A stretch of DNA of 64,000 bases from Hippophae tibetana (Eukaryota; Streptophyta; Magnoliopsida; Rosales; Elaeagnaceae): contig CM072803.1 in NCBI GenBank assembly GCA_037013495.1, forward strand, positions 55,193,627 to 55,257,626. Direction: 5' to 3'. The notes under the pieces are model-generated. The model did no database searches. It was not told where the DNA came from and saw only the letters and a list, made by a program, of their open reading frames with translations. Each line of letters starts with the position of its first letter. Within the stretch, counting starts at the first letter, position 1. A program made the position numbers and the translations under genes. Shown piece after piece: positions 1 through 9,741 of the stretch.

Positions 1-285
1 ACAAAAAGTTTACAAATGATGTCTGAAACAACCTCTATCCATCAACATTTTTCATTTGGAAGGGAGGTAAGATAATTTTCATGAATTTTCCTATGCTAGG
101 AATTAAGACTTACAAAGGAAACAAAATAATCATAGATCATCGAGAAAAATCAATAAGGGGAAAATAAAACATAATCATTTTCTCATGTCTATATTATAAA
201 AGAAAGTTGGTGAAATAAATACTACGCGTTTTATTTCCTAATAATTATGATATGTATTTAAGTGAAATTATTACGTCTTATGATG
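1..285. repeat. Satellite monomer, left part, interrupted by the retrotransposon
   Basis: This is the first 285 bases of a satellite monomer in the same orientation and phase as the array right of 35921. It starts at the ACAAAAAGTTTAC phase point used here to number monomers and stops at CTTATGATG. Joined to 35927-36190 it makes one 549-bp monomer, the normal length in the array. It has no coding potential. The array presumably continues left of the window. Confidence 0.95.
281..285. other. Target-site duplication, left copy (TGATG)
   Basis: TGATG directly precedes the LTR1 end TGATGAACG and is repeated at 35922-35926 directly after the LTR4 end. The uninterrupted satellite has TGATG once at this place (CTTATGATGCAAAAC). 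A 5-bp duplication is usual for Ty3/Gypsy integrases. The LTR also begins with TGATG, but the LTR starts seen after the three primer binding sites contain TGATG only once, so the extra copy is target DNA. Confidence 0.9.
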
Positions 286-2344
286 TGATGAACGAAAACC
301 GGCATCGCCGATTCCCGCAAATACTTTGGTTTTAATATTTATAAAACTCTCGCAAGTGCACGAATCATTTCGTAGAAAATGATAAGTATACTCCCAAGGT
401 CGATCTAAGGAAGGAATGTATGTGGTTTTTAACTTATTATTCAACCTTTTAAAAACGAAATTAAATCCTAAACATCCTGTCACGATAGTTTGGTTTTTGT
501 GTTCCTAATCTAATAACATAAAATAAAACATATATACAGATTAATTAAATATAATCTAAAATCATAAAAATAAACATAGATACAAATTCAAATAATTATC
601 TAGAAATAAACATATATACGGATTCAATAAATGTTCATGCAAATTTTTATCATTTATATTAGCGGAGTATTTATGGATATAATAACTAAATTAATTATGC
701 TTGCTCATATTAACTAGGTTATTAAAGATATAAATTGACATTTTATTGATTCTCTCTTTTTTATATAAATACCACCTTTGGTGGGGTTAGATATTCTTTG
801 TTAACTAAACAAATCAATTAACACCTATGGGTGGGGTTGATAACTAATATGCTTAATTAAATTAATTCCTTTTTCTAAGAGATTGAAAATGAACCATTTA
901 AATGCCACCTTTGGTGGGGTTAGACAGTTTAAACTTTATTCAAGGTGTCCAAATTAAACCTAAGAATTTAATTATCCGAGTACTAACTTTCAAGTTTTAA
1001 AACCACTATTGAAAACATGTTGTCAATACATTTTCTCATAATAATTCTTATAAAAACTTTTGAAATAGAGTTTCACTCTAACTACCGGGCGATTGTACCA
1101 ACAAATAAAAGAGCACTACTCTAAATTAGACCGGATAACTAAACCTTAAAATCTAATTTTCGGGTTTAAGTTTGTAATGAAAAATAATATATTTCTCTCT
1201 AACATTCTTAATATAAAATCTTGAATAAAAACAAAATCAATTCATTTTAAAGATTTTTACCTATTTAATATTTCGCAAGCATAACAACGTCGTTATTACA
1301 TCATTTTTACTAAACAGCTAGCATAGTTAAATTTAACCACAGACAAGTTGAATATAACATGTAAGAATAAAGCATAAAAATAACTGTAAAGAAAATAAAA
1401 TCCTTACAGAACTTCGACGCTATTCCCGTTGCTAGAAAACCTCCGAGCGGAATTTGCACTTCCATATATTGAATCAAAAATCTAAATTATTACAAAAACA
1501 TTACAAGTTCCTCTCAAAAAGAGAAGAACACTAAACCTAAGAGAATTGAACTAAAAACTAAGAGAAAAACTAAGAAAAGCTTAGAAACTTAGAAAGAAAC
1601 TAAGAGAAACTAAAAACTAAGAAATGAGAGAAAGAAAGAAGAGAGAAGTGAGTTTTGAAGGTGTGTTTTGAAGTGAATGGAAGGGGGGTATTTATAGGTG
1701 AGGATGGAGAGAAAAAATGAGTAAAAAAATGTTAAAAAAATATTAAAAAATGTAAAAACGCGTATTGGACTTGCTGATGTCATCAATGACGTCAGCATGA
1801 CGTCACAGGGGCGGCTGCACGTGAAAAATGGGGCGAAAACGCGTTGGGCGCGCGGATGGGCGGCTGCTGGGCGCTGCGCGCGCGCGCTGGGGCTGTCGCT
1901 GCGCGCAGCTCGGCGCGCGTGAACAGTGCCAGCGCGCTGCGTTGCGCGCAGCTGGGCATGCCAGCGCGCGCGGGCGCGCGCGGGATGGGGCGCTGGGGCG
2001 CGCTGGGGCGCGCGCGGCTGGGCGCCCGGCCGGGCTGCGACGCGCGATTTCCGTCTTTTTGACATTTTTGACCTTTTTGACCCATTTCGTCCGATTTTTC
2101 CATGTTTGTTGACCTTTTCTCGCTTATTTATTGATATATTTGTGATGTATTGCTTCAAATATTCCTCTTTAAGTCTTTACATTGCGTTTTTAAGCCAAAA
2201 TACCTGAAAAACAATAAAAATACCCGTGATTCCGAAAAAGACAAATTTATATAAATATATGATAAAACATATAAATATATGTATTTTTAATCAATTACAG
2301 TACATAAAATCATGGTTATTTTAGTGCTTTTTGAGCACTCATCA
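286..2344 (-). repeat. LTR1 (outer 3' LTR), 2059 bp
   Basis: On the plus strand it runs from TGATGAACG to GAGCACTCATCA, so on the coding strand it starts TGATGAG and ends TTCATCA. The left boundary abuts the target duplication and the right boundary abuts the polypurine tract. It is AT-rich except for a very GC- and CpG-rich block at about 1805-2050. It holds a TATA box (1689-1696, minus), three TGACGTCA-like boxes (1775-1805), a leader with iterated CTTAG words (1536-1624) and three short hairpins built on CCACCTTTGGTGG (772-784, 822-833, 905-917). Compared with LTR2 and LTR3 I noticed two transitions, both just above 2050. The Arg/Ala-rich frames in the GC block are not taken as genes. Confidence 0.95.
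1689..1823 (-). promoter_or_regulatory. LTR1 promoter: TATA box with upstream bZIP-type boxes
   Basis: On the minus strand TATAAATA lies at 1689-1696, followed downstream by a pyrimidine-rich stretch typical of plant leaders; transcription probably starts near 1660-1670 (inferred). About 80-110 bp upstream are TGATGTCA (1775-1782) and two perfect TGACGTCA palindromes (1787-1794, 1798-1805), starting 12 and 11 bp apart, then a CACGTG G-box (1818-1823). Tandem TGACG words at this spacing resemble the as-1 element bound by TGA-class bZIP factors in plants. The sites are seen directly; binding and stress control are inference. Confidence 0.6.
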
Positions 2345-2356
2345 CAACCCCCAACC
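2345..2356 (-). other. Polypurine tract of INT1
   Basis: On the minus strand this is GGTTGGGGGTTG, immediately next to the start of LTR1. It would serve as the primer for plus-strand DNA synthesis. The same tract abuts LTR2 and LTR3. Confidence 0.85.
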
Positions 2357-3184
2357 AGCTTCTTGCTAGTCTCTTAGCAAGAGAAGCGATAAAAGCTAAA
2401 AATTAAACTATCCTAAATCACTTTCGTGGATTGAAACGGTTGCATTTAGCCTATGCAACAAGCCGTTAAACCCCTAGGTTGCCCTAGTGGACGAGTTTGA
2501 GTCTCGTGAGGGTTTTCAGTAATGATACCCACAAACATTGAACTAAATGTAAAGATAAAAACAATCAAATCAAAAATTAAAATTACAACACAATCAAAAA
2601 TTAATTTAAGAGTAAAAGAACACAACATATCACAAAAATATCTCATACTTTTTAATCTCCTTTAAGATCATAATTAAAATCTCAAGCATAAGTTATTTTA
2701 ATCTCTTTAAACAATCATGATTTTATTACAATAATTAGTCGAAAATCATTTTCATATTTCATTTCAAAAATGTATCAATTTAATTTTACCCAATTTCAGT
2801 GTCATGAATCAGTATTCGCTTCGACTCTATTCCTCACAAGTCAATACTCTCAAAGCACTGAATCCTATGGGTTCAAACACTCATACTAATTTATATGCGA
2901 AAGAGTTGATGTATAGAAATGAACTAATATGTTCGCATATGTATAAAGAATAAAGGCTCAAAGTGTTATTTTAACATTGATCTCATGAAAGGAATCGAAT
3001 GTATAAATTATAAAGATATCAGATACAAAAATTATTTTCATGCATAAATCAAACTCATTAAGAAAGAATTTCAAGATATATGCTTTAACAAATGAAGAAA
3101 TTGCAATGACTTTTTAGGGAATTACTTCCTATATCTTTCTTTTGTAATTAGCCTTTACTCACAACTTTGTAGGCAATGTGGGTC

Positions 3185-3273
3185 ATAGTATGTAGATGAT
3201 ACTATTTTTTTATCTCTCTATTTTTTTTTTTTTATTTTTTTTTAGAGAGTCAACCCATGTACAGATTGTACAT
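3185..3273 (-). other. Cluster of three hairpins in the INT1 3' region
   Basis: Three consecutive inverted repeats with 7-bp stems: ATAGTAT/ATACTAT (3185-3191 with 3199-3205); CTCTCTA/TAGAGAG (3214-3220 with 3243-3249) enclosing a T13-A-T9 tract; and ATGTACA/TGTACAT (3257-3263 with 3267-3273, 3-nt loop). All stems are perfect. The same cluster is in INT2 and INT3, where only the T-run lengths differ. Function unknown; an RNA or DNA structural role is inference. Confidence 0.55.
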
Positions 3274-3867
3274 TTTTTTGGATTTTGGTGAGTGGTTAAT
3301 TTTTTTTGGCTTTTCTGTTTGATCTTGGTTTAAGTAACCCCAGATATGTCTTTTTGTTTTTGTAACAGTCATGCATAAATGAGATATAAGCATATACTAT
3401 CAATTTCTACTCAAATCATTTAATCTAAGCAAAAATAATAATAATCAAAAATATATGATACTCTATTAAGATGAGAAAAAAAAATTCATACATTCAATGC
3501 TAATACCTATAGAGATCATCTAAACTTTTTGAATAAATAAGAAATGTGTTTGGAGTAGAAAAAATATATATTTCACTCTGAATAAAAGAAATTAGGCTCA
3601 AATTATATCTCACAAGGGTAGTCTCCACTAAAAAAAAAAAATTCATAAACACCGATTTTGGGTTTAATATAATTTCCACATTTTATCAAGAAATACTAGT
3701 TATGACAAAAACTAACTAATTATCAAAAATAATTACAAAATATTTCATGATATGTTTTCAAAAATTAATCTAATAGTACCAAAGACTTTAACTATTTACT
3801 TAAATTTGATTTAAAGATATGATACATTTTTGTGATAAATTTTTTTATATATAGCATGGTAACTTTT

Positions 3868-3881
3868 CACCACCCCCAACC
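3868..3881 (-). other. Second polypurine-like tract, INT1
   Basis: On the minus strand this reads GGTTGGGGGTGGTG, nearly the same as the terminal tract (GGTTGGGGGTTG) but about 1.5 kb inside. It could act as a second, central-type plus-strand primer, or mark an older 3' boundary. Role inferred from similarity only. Confidence 0.45.
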
Positions 3882-4164
3882 TAGAACTTACATTGTCCTC
3901 AATGTAACAACTGTAAATTAAAGATAAAGAGAAAAGAGGAGAAAGATTACCTATTTCTTGAGAATGTGTAAGTAGTAATGAAGAAATGCAGGTGCATCCA
4001 TCATATTCATCATTAAAGTGTATACAGACAGATCGCTGTGAACTTCTAACATCTCAACAAATATTTTAGTTTTAACAATTTTAAAAATTATTCACATACA
4101 AGTAAACTAAAATAAACAATAAAATTAAGTAAATAAAACAAATAACAAAAAATTACCTAACATG

Positions 4165-4212
4165 ATGGGTTGCCTCCCATCCAGCGCTTAGTTTAACGTC
4201 TTAGCAAGACGT
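4165..4212 (-). other. Stem-loop pair after the polyprotein stop, INT1
   Basis: ATGGG (4165-4169) pairs with CCCAT (4176-4180), and ACGTCTT (4196-4202) pairs with AAGACGT (4206-4212) around a 3-nt loop. The pair starts 13 bases past the polyprotein stop. A diverged copy sits behind gag1 at 9643-9692, so each Gag-bearing ORF ends in the same 3' element. Function unknown. Confidence 0.6.
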
Positions 4213-4224
4213 ATCTTTTTGGTG

Positions 4225-7200
4225 CTAAGGGTTACTCAGCCAAATGCAATCCATTTCAGCAATGTTGTTTGGTTCTTCCACATAAGGCTTGACACGATGG
4301 CCATTAACTTTGAACGTTTTTTGTGTCTTGGAGTCCAATAGTTCTACTACTCCATGTTCAGATACCTGAACTATTTTGAATGGTCCATCCCATCTTGATC
4401 TTAGCTTTCCTGGAAACAATCTCAAACGAGAGTTAAATAAAAGAACTTTCATTCCAGGGTGAAGAGTCTTAGGAACTAGCCTCTTGTCATGATAGCGCTT
4501 AGTACGCTCCTTGTATAATTTGGCATTCTCATAGGCTTCATTCCTAATTTCTTCCAACTCATGAAGCTGGAGTACTCGTTTTTCACCTGCTTTATCTAAA
4601 TCCATGTTTAGCTCTTTAATTGCCCAATAAGCCTTGTGTTCAAGTTCAACTGGAAGGTGGCACGCTTTCCCAAAGATTAACCGGTAAGGGCTCATCCCAA
4701 TAGGTGTTTTGTAAGCGGTGCGGTATGCCCATAAGGCATCATTTAACTTAAATGCCCAATCCTTCCTTGAAGGACGCACAGTGCGTTCCAGTATTCCCTT
4801 GATTTGCCTATTACTTACTTCCACTAATCCGGAAGTTTGAGGATGATATGGAGTAGCTACCTTATGTGTGATGTTGTACTTGTTTAGTACTCCATCAAAG
4901 AGTTTGTTACAAAAATGGCTACCTCCATCACTTATTATAGCTCTAGGCGTTCCGAACCTACTGAATATGAAATCTTTCAAGAATTTCACAACAACATTAG
5001 CATCATTGGTTTTGGTGGGGATAGCTTCTACCCACTTGGACACATAATCCACAGCAACCAAAATGTATTGAAAACCATTAGATGGGGGAAAAGGACCCAT
5101 AAAGTCAATCCCCCATACGTCAAAGAGTTCAACAACTAAATTAGATGTCAAAGGCATTTCATCTCTTTTGCTTATGTTTCCTGTTCTTTGACATCTATCA
5201 CATTGTGCACAAAACATATGAGCATCTTTAAAAAGAGTGGGCCAAAAGAATCCAGACTGTAATATCTTACGGGCTGTCTTTTCTCCTCCAAAATGACCCC
5301 CACAATGAAGTTCATGACAAAAAGTCAGAATGCTCTTATGTTCTTCTTCAGGTACACATCTCCGGATGACTTGATCTTGACCAATCTTGTATAAATAAGG
5401 GTCATCCCAGAAATAGTCCTTAATAGTTTTAAAAAACCTTTTCTTCTCCTGATATGAAGTGTTAGGTCGCAAAACACCAGTGGCAAGATAGTTTACAATA
5501 TCAGCGTACCATGGGTTCGGACCTATGAAAAATAACTGTTCATCAGGAAAGGTTTCAACTATATCGTCATTACTCTCATCTTTAAGAGAATTAAAGTCAG
5601 AAATCAACCTAGACAAATGGTCAGCTACTAAGTTTTCACTGCCTTTCTTATCCTTGATTTCTAGGTCAAATTCTTGTAAGAGTAAGACCCACCTGATTAA
5701 CCTTGGCTTGGCATTTGGTTTACTTAATAGGTATCTTAAAGCAGCATGATCAGAATGCACAATCACTTTAGATCCTACTAAATAAGACCGAAATTTGTCT
5801 AAAGAGAATACTATAGCCAAGAATTCCTTTTCAGTGGTGGTGTAATTCATCTGGGCATCATTGAGTGTTTTGCTAGCATAGTAGATGACATGTAAACGCT
5901 TTTCCACTCTTTGTCCCAGGACTGCTCCTATTGCATAATCAGAAGCGTCACACATTATTTCAAAGGGTAAAGACCAGTTTGGTGCCATTATAACAGGGGT
6001 AGATGTGAGTTTATCTTTCAAGGTATTAAAGGAGGTAAGGCAGTCATTGTTGAAATCAAAATCAGCATCTTTGGATAGCAAGTTACATAATGGACGACTT
6101 ATTTTAGAGAAATCTTTAATAAATCGTCTGTAGAATCCTGCATGTCCCAAGAAGCTTCTTATCCCCTTCACAGATGTAGGGGGAGGTAGTTTGGATATCA
6201 ATTCAACTTTTGCCTTATCAACTTCAATACCCTTGTTTGAAATTATATGTCCTAAAACTATCCCTTGTTGAACCATAAAATGACTTTTCTCCCAACTAAG
6301 GGTTAGATTGCATTCAATGCATCTTTCTAAAACCAAAGTCAATTTATGTAAGCAATCATCAAATGAGTTCCCAAAGACAGAGAAATCGTCCATGAAAATC
6401 TCAATGAATTTTTCCACCATGTCCGAGAAAATGGATATCATGCATCTCTGGAACGTGGCAGGGGCATTGCATAACCCAAATGGCATTCTGCGAAAAGCAA
6501 ATGTCCCAAAAGGACATGTAAATGTGGTCTTTTCCTGATCTTCTGGTGCTATGGGTACTTGATAATATCCAGACAGTCCATCCAAAAAACAGTAAAATTC
6601 GTGCCCAGCTAATCTTTCCAACATTTGATCAATGAATGGAAGAGGAAAGTGATCCTTTTTCGTATATAAATTTAGTTTCCTAAAATCTATACACATTCTC
6701 CATCCAGTGATTATTCTAGTGGGCACTAATTCACTTTTGTCATTCTTAACAACTGTTATCCCAGATTTCTTTGGTACCACATGCACTGGACTAACCCACT
6801 TACTATCTGCAATAGGGTAGATAATCCCTTCTTCTAATAATTTAAGAATTTCCTTCTTAACTACCTCTTGCATGTTTGGGTTTAGTCTTCTTTGGGCCTC
6901 TCGTACAGGTTTAGCACCGTCCTCCAAGTTGATCTTGTGCATACACATTGTTGGACTAATGCCTCTTATATCCCCTATACTCCAACCTATAGATTTCTTA
7001 AACTGTTTAAGCACTTTGATGAGTTCCTTTTCTTGTGGTTTGGTCAAGGTTGAAGAAATTATCACTGGATAAGTTTCCCCTTCTCCCAAAAACACATATT
7101 TTAAGTGCTCAGGTAAGTCTTTGAGTTCAAGTTCAGGTGGATTGGCCTCTTTAATAGATGAAGAACTGGGTAGATTTAAAAGTGTACTAGATTTTGTCAT

Positions 7201-9396
7201 CACTTCATTATTGTCTAGTTGTTCAAGGTACCCCTTTATTTCCTCATCTACATCTTCTTCAACCTTTTCAAGTGTAAGAACGGTTTCAAGCTTGTCTTCT
7301 ATTCTGGTTCGGAAAAAGGTGTTTTGGACAAGATTATCCAAAGGATCAACATCGAATATTTCATCGATGGCAGAAATAGAAGGGAAAGGTGAAGAATCAA
7401 AAACTTTAAAATGAACAGTCTCTCCTAAGACTGTCATTGTCAAATTTCCATCTTGGACATCAATAATAGTTTTAGTAGTTGCCATAAATGGTCTACCAAG
7501 CAATATTGTGTGCTCTCTGTCCAATGCTGGATTTTCTTGCATATCCAGAACCACAAAGTCAACAGGTATTATCAGTTTGTCTACCTGTACCAAAACATCC
7601 TCAACTATTCCCTCTGGATATTTAAGAGATCTATCTGCAAGTTGAAGGGACATAGTTGTGGGTTTTAAATCCCCTAGATTGAGTTGTAAGAATATAGAGT
7701 AGGGCATCAAATTTATACTAGCACCTAAATCAAGCATTGCTTTAGCAACCTTCTTATCCCCCATAGTTATGTTTATAATAAAACTTCCAGGGTCTTTCAA
7801 CTTAGGGGGTAGTTTGTGCTGAAGTACAGCGCTAGAAATTTCTGATACTACTACTCGTTCATTCTGTTCATACCTCCTTTTCTTAGTGTTCAATTCTTTG
7901 AAAAACTTGGCATATGAGGGCACATTCATGATCACTTCTAATAGTGGTAAATTGATATTTACTTTAGAGAGCATATTAAAAAGATCATTGAATTGCTTAT
8001 CTTGTTTGGATTCTTTCAACCGGTGGGGAAAAGGTACTTGTATCTGGTGTGGTTCTGTTGTCTTTTGAATTTTGGGGGTGTCAGATGACCCCCCAATGAG
8101 TTTTTCAGAAGGCTTGTTAAGTTTAACACTTGTCTCTCCTTTTTGCGAGATTAGAATATCGCCTTCTTTGTTACCGGAACTACAAGGTAGATTGTTAGAG
8201 ATTTCAGGTAAACTGGTATTGACTACCTTACCACTTCGAAGGGTTCTAACATCCTTTGCTTGTTCTGGTTGACTGGGCAACTTTCCTGGTTCTTTCTTTT
8301 GCATTTGTTCAGCCAGTTGCCCAACTTTAGATTCAATCCTTTTAACCGAAGCCTCCATGGTGTTCAACCTTTGATTAGTCATCAATTGGTTGTCACGACT
8401 AACTTGAATAAAAGCATTCAAGCTATCTTCTAAGGTTGGCTTAAAAGATTGGCTTGGTGGGTAAGGGTGGTTGTTATCTGACCTTAGTGTTGGATATTGG
8501 GTGTAGGCTGGGTGATTATAGGTGTTTGGATGATATCTTTGAAAAGATTGAACTTCCTCTATGGCATCGACACTAGAATCACAAGTATTTGAACAATTAT
8601 GAGTACCATGCCCAATTGAACAACACACTTCACATACCTCTTGATTTGAAATTTGGTGGGAAGTGAGGAATTTCACTTGTTTAGTCAATTCAGCAAGTTG
8701 CAAGGTTATCTCATTATCAGAGCCGACTTCATTGACCTTTGCTTTCCTTCTACCACCTCTTTGTTGGGAATTAGAACCCAACAGCTCATAAAGATTATAG
8801 GTTTCCTCTGCGGTCTTTTCTCCTACAGCACCTCCAGCAGCATTATCAACCATGTATTGACTCTGTAGTGTCAATCCATCATAAAAGAATTGGTTTTGTA
8901 GCTGTAAGGGAAAGCTATGATTTTGACATTGAATGAAAAGGAGTTTGAATCGTTCCCAAGCTTCATGAAAGGGCTCTTCATTCATTTGAGAAAATGTTGC
9001 TATCTTTGTTCTTAGATCAACAGTCTTTTGATGGGAATAGAACCTACCCATAAAAATTTCATAGACTGCCTCCCAAGTTTTAAGAGAACCTGACTGTAGA
9101 GTAATGAACCATGACCAAGCTTTATCTTTGAGAGTGTAAGGAAAACACCTCATCCTAAGTTGATCTTCATTAATTGCATGTAGTGGAAAGGTTTGGACAA
9201 TAGCATAGAATTCTCGAATGAAATGCAAAGGGTCTTCATTAGGGATACCGTAAAAGGAAGGCAACAAAGAATAATGAATCCTTTTCAATTCATAATTCCT
9301 TGCAGCCTCTTGTAATTGGATACCGGAAGTTACATTGCCAATGATTGGCATTGTATATTCTTTCATCTTTTTCCGCCTATCTTCAGCATCTCCCAT
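4225..9396 (-). CDS. Gag-protease-RT-RNaseH-integrase polyprotein, INT1, intact
   Basis: A 1,723-aa polyprotein that would encode all replication proteins of the element. Domains by residue: capsid-type Gag about 40-215; CCHC zinc knuckle C255, C258, H263, C268; aspartic protease with D556-L-G-A; reverse transcriptase about 830-1060 with FMDD at 1001-1004; RNase H with D1150, E1189 or E1191, D1216, D1259; integrase zinc finger H1361, H1368, C1399, C1402; catalytic D1431, D1490, E1526 (35 residues between the last two); GPY/F-type module near 1668-1673. It ends soon after, with no chromodomain. The start is supported by an excellent context (AACCATGG). Gag and Pol share one frame with no internal stop or frameshift, so another route to excess Gag is needed. 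It has Ser388 where INT2 and INT3 have Arg. It is probably functional in sequence; expression is unknown. Confidence 0.95.
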   Translation of the reverse strand: MGDAEDRRKKMKEYTMPIIGNVTSGIQLQEAARNYELKRIHYSLLPSFYGIPNEDPLHFIREFYAIVQTFPLHAINEDQLRMRCFPYTLKDKAWSWFITLQSGSLKTWEAVYEIFMGRFYSHQKTVDLRTKIATFSQMNEEPFHEAWERFKLLFIQCQNHSFPLQLQNQFFYDGLTLQSQYMVDNAAGGAVGEKTAEETYNLYELLGSNSQQRGGRRKAKVNEVGSDNEITLQLAELTKQVKFLTSHQISNQEVCEVCCSIGHGTHNCSNTCDSSVDAIEEVQSFQRYHPNTYNHPAYTQYPTLRSDNNHPYPPSQSFKPTLEDSLNAFIQVSRDNQLMTNQRLNTMEASVKRIESKVGQLAEQMQKKEPGKLPSQPEQAKDVRTLRSGKVVNTSLPEISNNLPCSSGNKEGDILISQKGETSVKLNKPSEKLIGGSSDTPKIQKTTEPHQIQVPFPHRLKESKQDKQFNDLFNMLSKVNINLPLLEVIMNVPSYAKFFKELNTKKRRYEQNERVVVSEISSAVLQHKLPPKLKDPGSFIINITMGDKKVAKAMLDLGASINLMPYSIFLQLNLGDLKPTTMSLQLADRSLKYPEGIVEDVLVQVDKLIIPVDFVVLDMQENPALDREHTILLGRPFMATTKTIIDVQDGNLTMTVLGETVHFKVFDSSPFPSISAIDEIFDVDPLDNLVQNTFFRTRIEDKLETVLTLEKVEEDVDEEIKGYLEQLDNNEVMTKSSTLLNLPSSSSIKEANPPELELKDLPEHLKYVFLGEGETYPVIISSTLTKPQEKELIKVLKQFKKSIGWSIGDIRGISPTMCMHKINLEDGAKPVREAQRRLNPNMQEVVKKEILKLLEEGIIYPIADSKWVSPVHVVPKKSGITVVKNDKSELVPTRIITGWRMCIDFRKLNLYTKKDHFPLPFIDQMLERLAGHEFYCFLDGLSGYYQVPIAPEDQEKTTFTCPFGTFAFRRMPFGLCNAPATFQRCMISIFSDMVEKFIEIFMDDFSVFGNSFDDCLHKLTLVLERCIECNLTLSWEKSHFMVQQGIVLGHIISNKGIEVDKAKVELISKLPPPTSVKGIRSFLGHAGFYRRFIKDFSKISRPLCNLLSKDADFDFNNDCLTSFNTLKDKLTSTPVIMAPNWSLPFEIMCDASDYAIGAVLGQRVEKRLHVIYYASKTLNDAQMNYTTTEKEFLAIVFSLDKFRSYLVGSKVIVHSDHAALRYLLSKPNAKPRLIRWVLLLQEFDLEIKDKKGSENLVADHLSRLISDFNSLKDESNDDIVETFPDEQLFFIGPNPWYADIVNYLATGVLRPNTSYQEKKRFFKTIKDYFWDDPYLYKIGQDQVIRRCVPEEEHKSILTFCHELHCGGHFGGEKTARKILQSGFFWPTLFKDAHMFCAQCDRCQRTGNISKRDEMPLTSNLVVELFDVWGIDFMGPFPPSNGFQYILVAVDYVSKWVEAIPTKTNDANVVVKFLKDFIFSRFGTPRAIISDGGSHFCNKLFDGVLNKYNITHKVATPYHPQTSGLVEVSNRQIKGILERTVRPSRKDWAFKLNDALWAYRTAYKTPIGMSPYRLIFGKACHLPVELEHKAYWAIKELNMDLDKAGEKRVLQLHELEEIRNEAYENAKLYKERTKRYHDKRLVPKTLHPGMKVLLFNSRLRLFPGKLRSRWDGPFKIVQVSEHGVVELLDSKTQKTFKVNGHRVKPYVEEPNNIAEMDCIWLSNP

Positions 9397-9521
9397 GGTT
9401 GTTTGTAGTTGAAAATGATCCTCCTCCTATTGTGTATCAACATTTTGCTTTTAGTAGATATCTCTAAGAAATATGTATAACTTGATAAAACGTAAAAGCA
9501 AAAAGTGCAAGGAACCTAATA

Positions 9522-9554
<33 letters not shown>

Positions 9555-9610
9555 AGCGAATGGACAGAATTTTTGAAACAAACGAATTTTATTTCATCTG
9601 AATTTTTATT
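9522..9610 (-). terminator. Internal poly(A) signals plus A26 tract, INT1
   Basis: On the minus strand AATAAA occurs at 9605-9610 and 9588-9593, followed about 40 nt later by 26 consecutive A (T on the plus strand, 9522-9547). This is how the end of a polyadenylated mRNA looks when copied into DNA. It could be a working poly(A) site giving a gag1-only RNA, or a scar of how gag1 was captured. The tract is 25 in INT2 and 28 in INT3. Confidence 0.45.
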
Positions 9611-9642
9611 ACACGCAAACTAAAACAAAGGAAAATACAATA

Positions 9643-9692
9643 ATGGGTGACCTCCCATACAGGACTAAAATTTAGCGTCTTCTAGTAAGACG
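9643..9692 (-). other. Stem-loop pair after the gag1 stop, INT1
   Basis: ATGGG (9643-9647) pairs with CCCAT (9654-9658) and CGTCTT (9676-9681) with AAGACG (9687-9692). The order, spacing and stem sequences match the pair behind the polyprotein (4165-4212), with differences mostly in loops and spacers. It is evidence that gag1 carries the 3' flank of a former complete element. Confidence 0.6.
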
Positions 9693-9741
9693 TTGCTTGG
9701 AGATTGCAGAATGAAAAACTCAATGTCTCCTCTTCATTGAA

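Larger units (their letters stand above)
2357..4224 (-). other. INT1 3' non-coding region, no env
   Basis: About 1.9 kb between the polyprotein stop and the polypurine tract, AT-rich, without a credible gene. Many Athila relatives keep an env-like ORF here; none is seen. The longest minus-strand frame (2446-2646, 66 aa) has one hydrophobic stretch but AT-rich composition alone can explain it. Structured parts are a cluster of three hairpins (3185-3273), a second polypurine-like tract (3868-3881) and a stem-loop pair just after the polyprotein (4165-4212). Confidence 0.75.
9397..9741 (-). other. INT1 spacer between gag1 and the polyprotein
   Basis: 345 bp. In minus-strand order it holds the gag1 stem-loop pair (9643-9692), two AATAAA words (9605-9610, 9588-9593), an A tract (9522-9547) and then about 125 nt leading to the polyprotein ATG. 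It contains possible splice-acceptor words such as TTTCTTAG near 9470, but none can be proven by sight. Confidence 0.6.

Noticed and set aside
271-483. Small minus-strand frame at the LTR edge running into satellite DNA
   Set aside because: It crosses the element boundary by chance at LTR1. The same LTR frame runs into the leader at LTR2 and LTR3. It matters only at LTR4, where it fuses to gag1.
1828-2158. Arg/Ala/Pro-rich frames on both strands in the GC block of each LTR (about 70-180 codons)
   Set aside because: They follow directly from GCGCGC-rich composition, overlap in several frames on both strands, change length with the 25-bp deletion in LTR4 and match no family I know.
2357-4224. 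env-like gene
   Set aside because: No frame of useful length on the minus strand in any of the three bodies, only short AT-rich frames.
4915-8868. Plus-strand frames of 60-97 codons opposite the polyprotein (repeated in each body)
   Set aside because: They are antisense shadows of a conserved coding region, without start context or recognisable domains.
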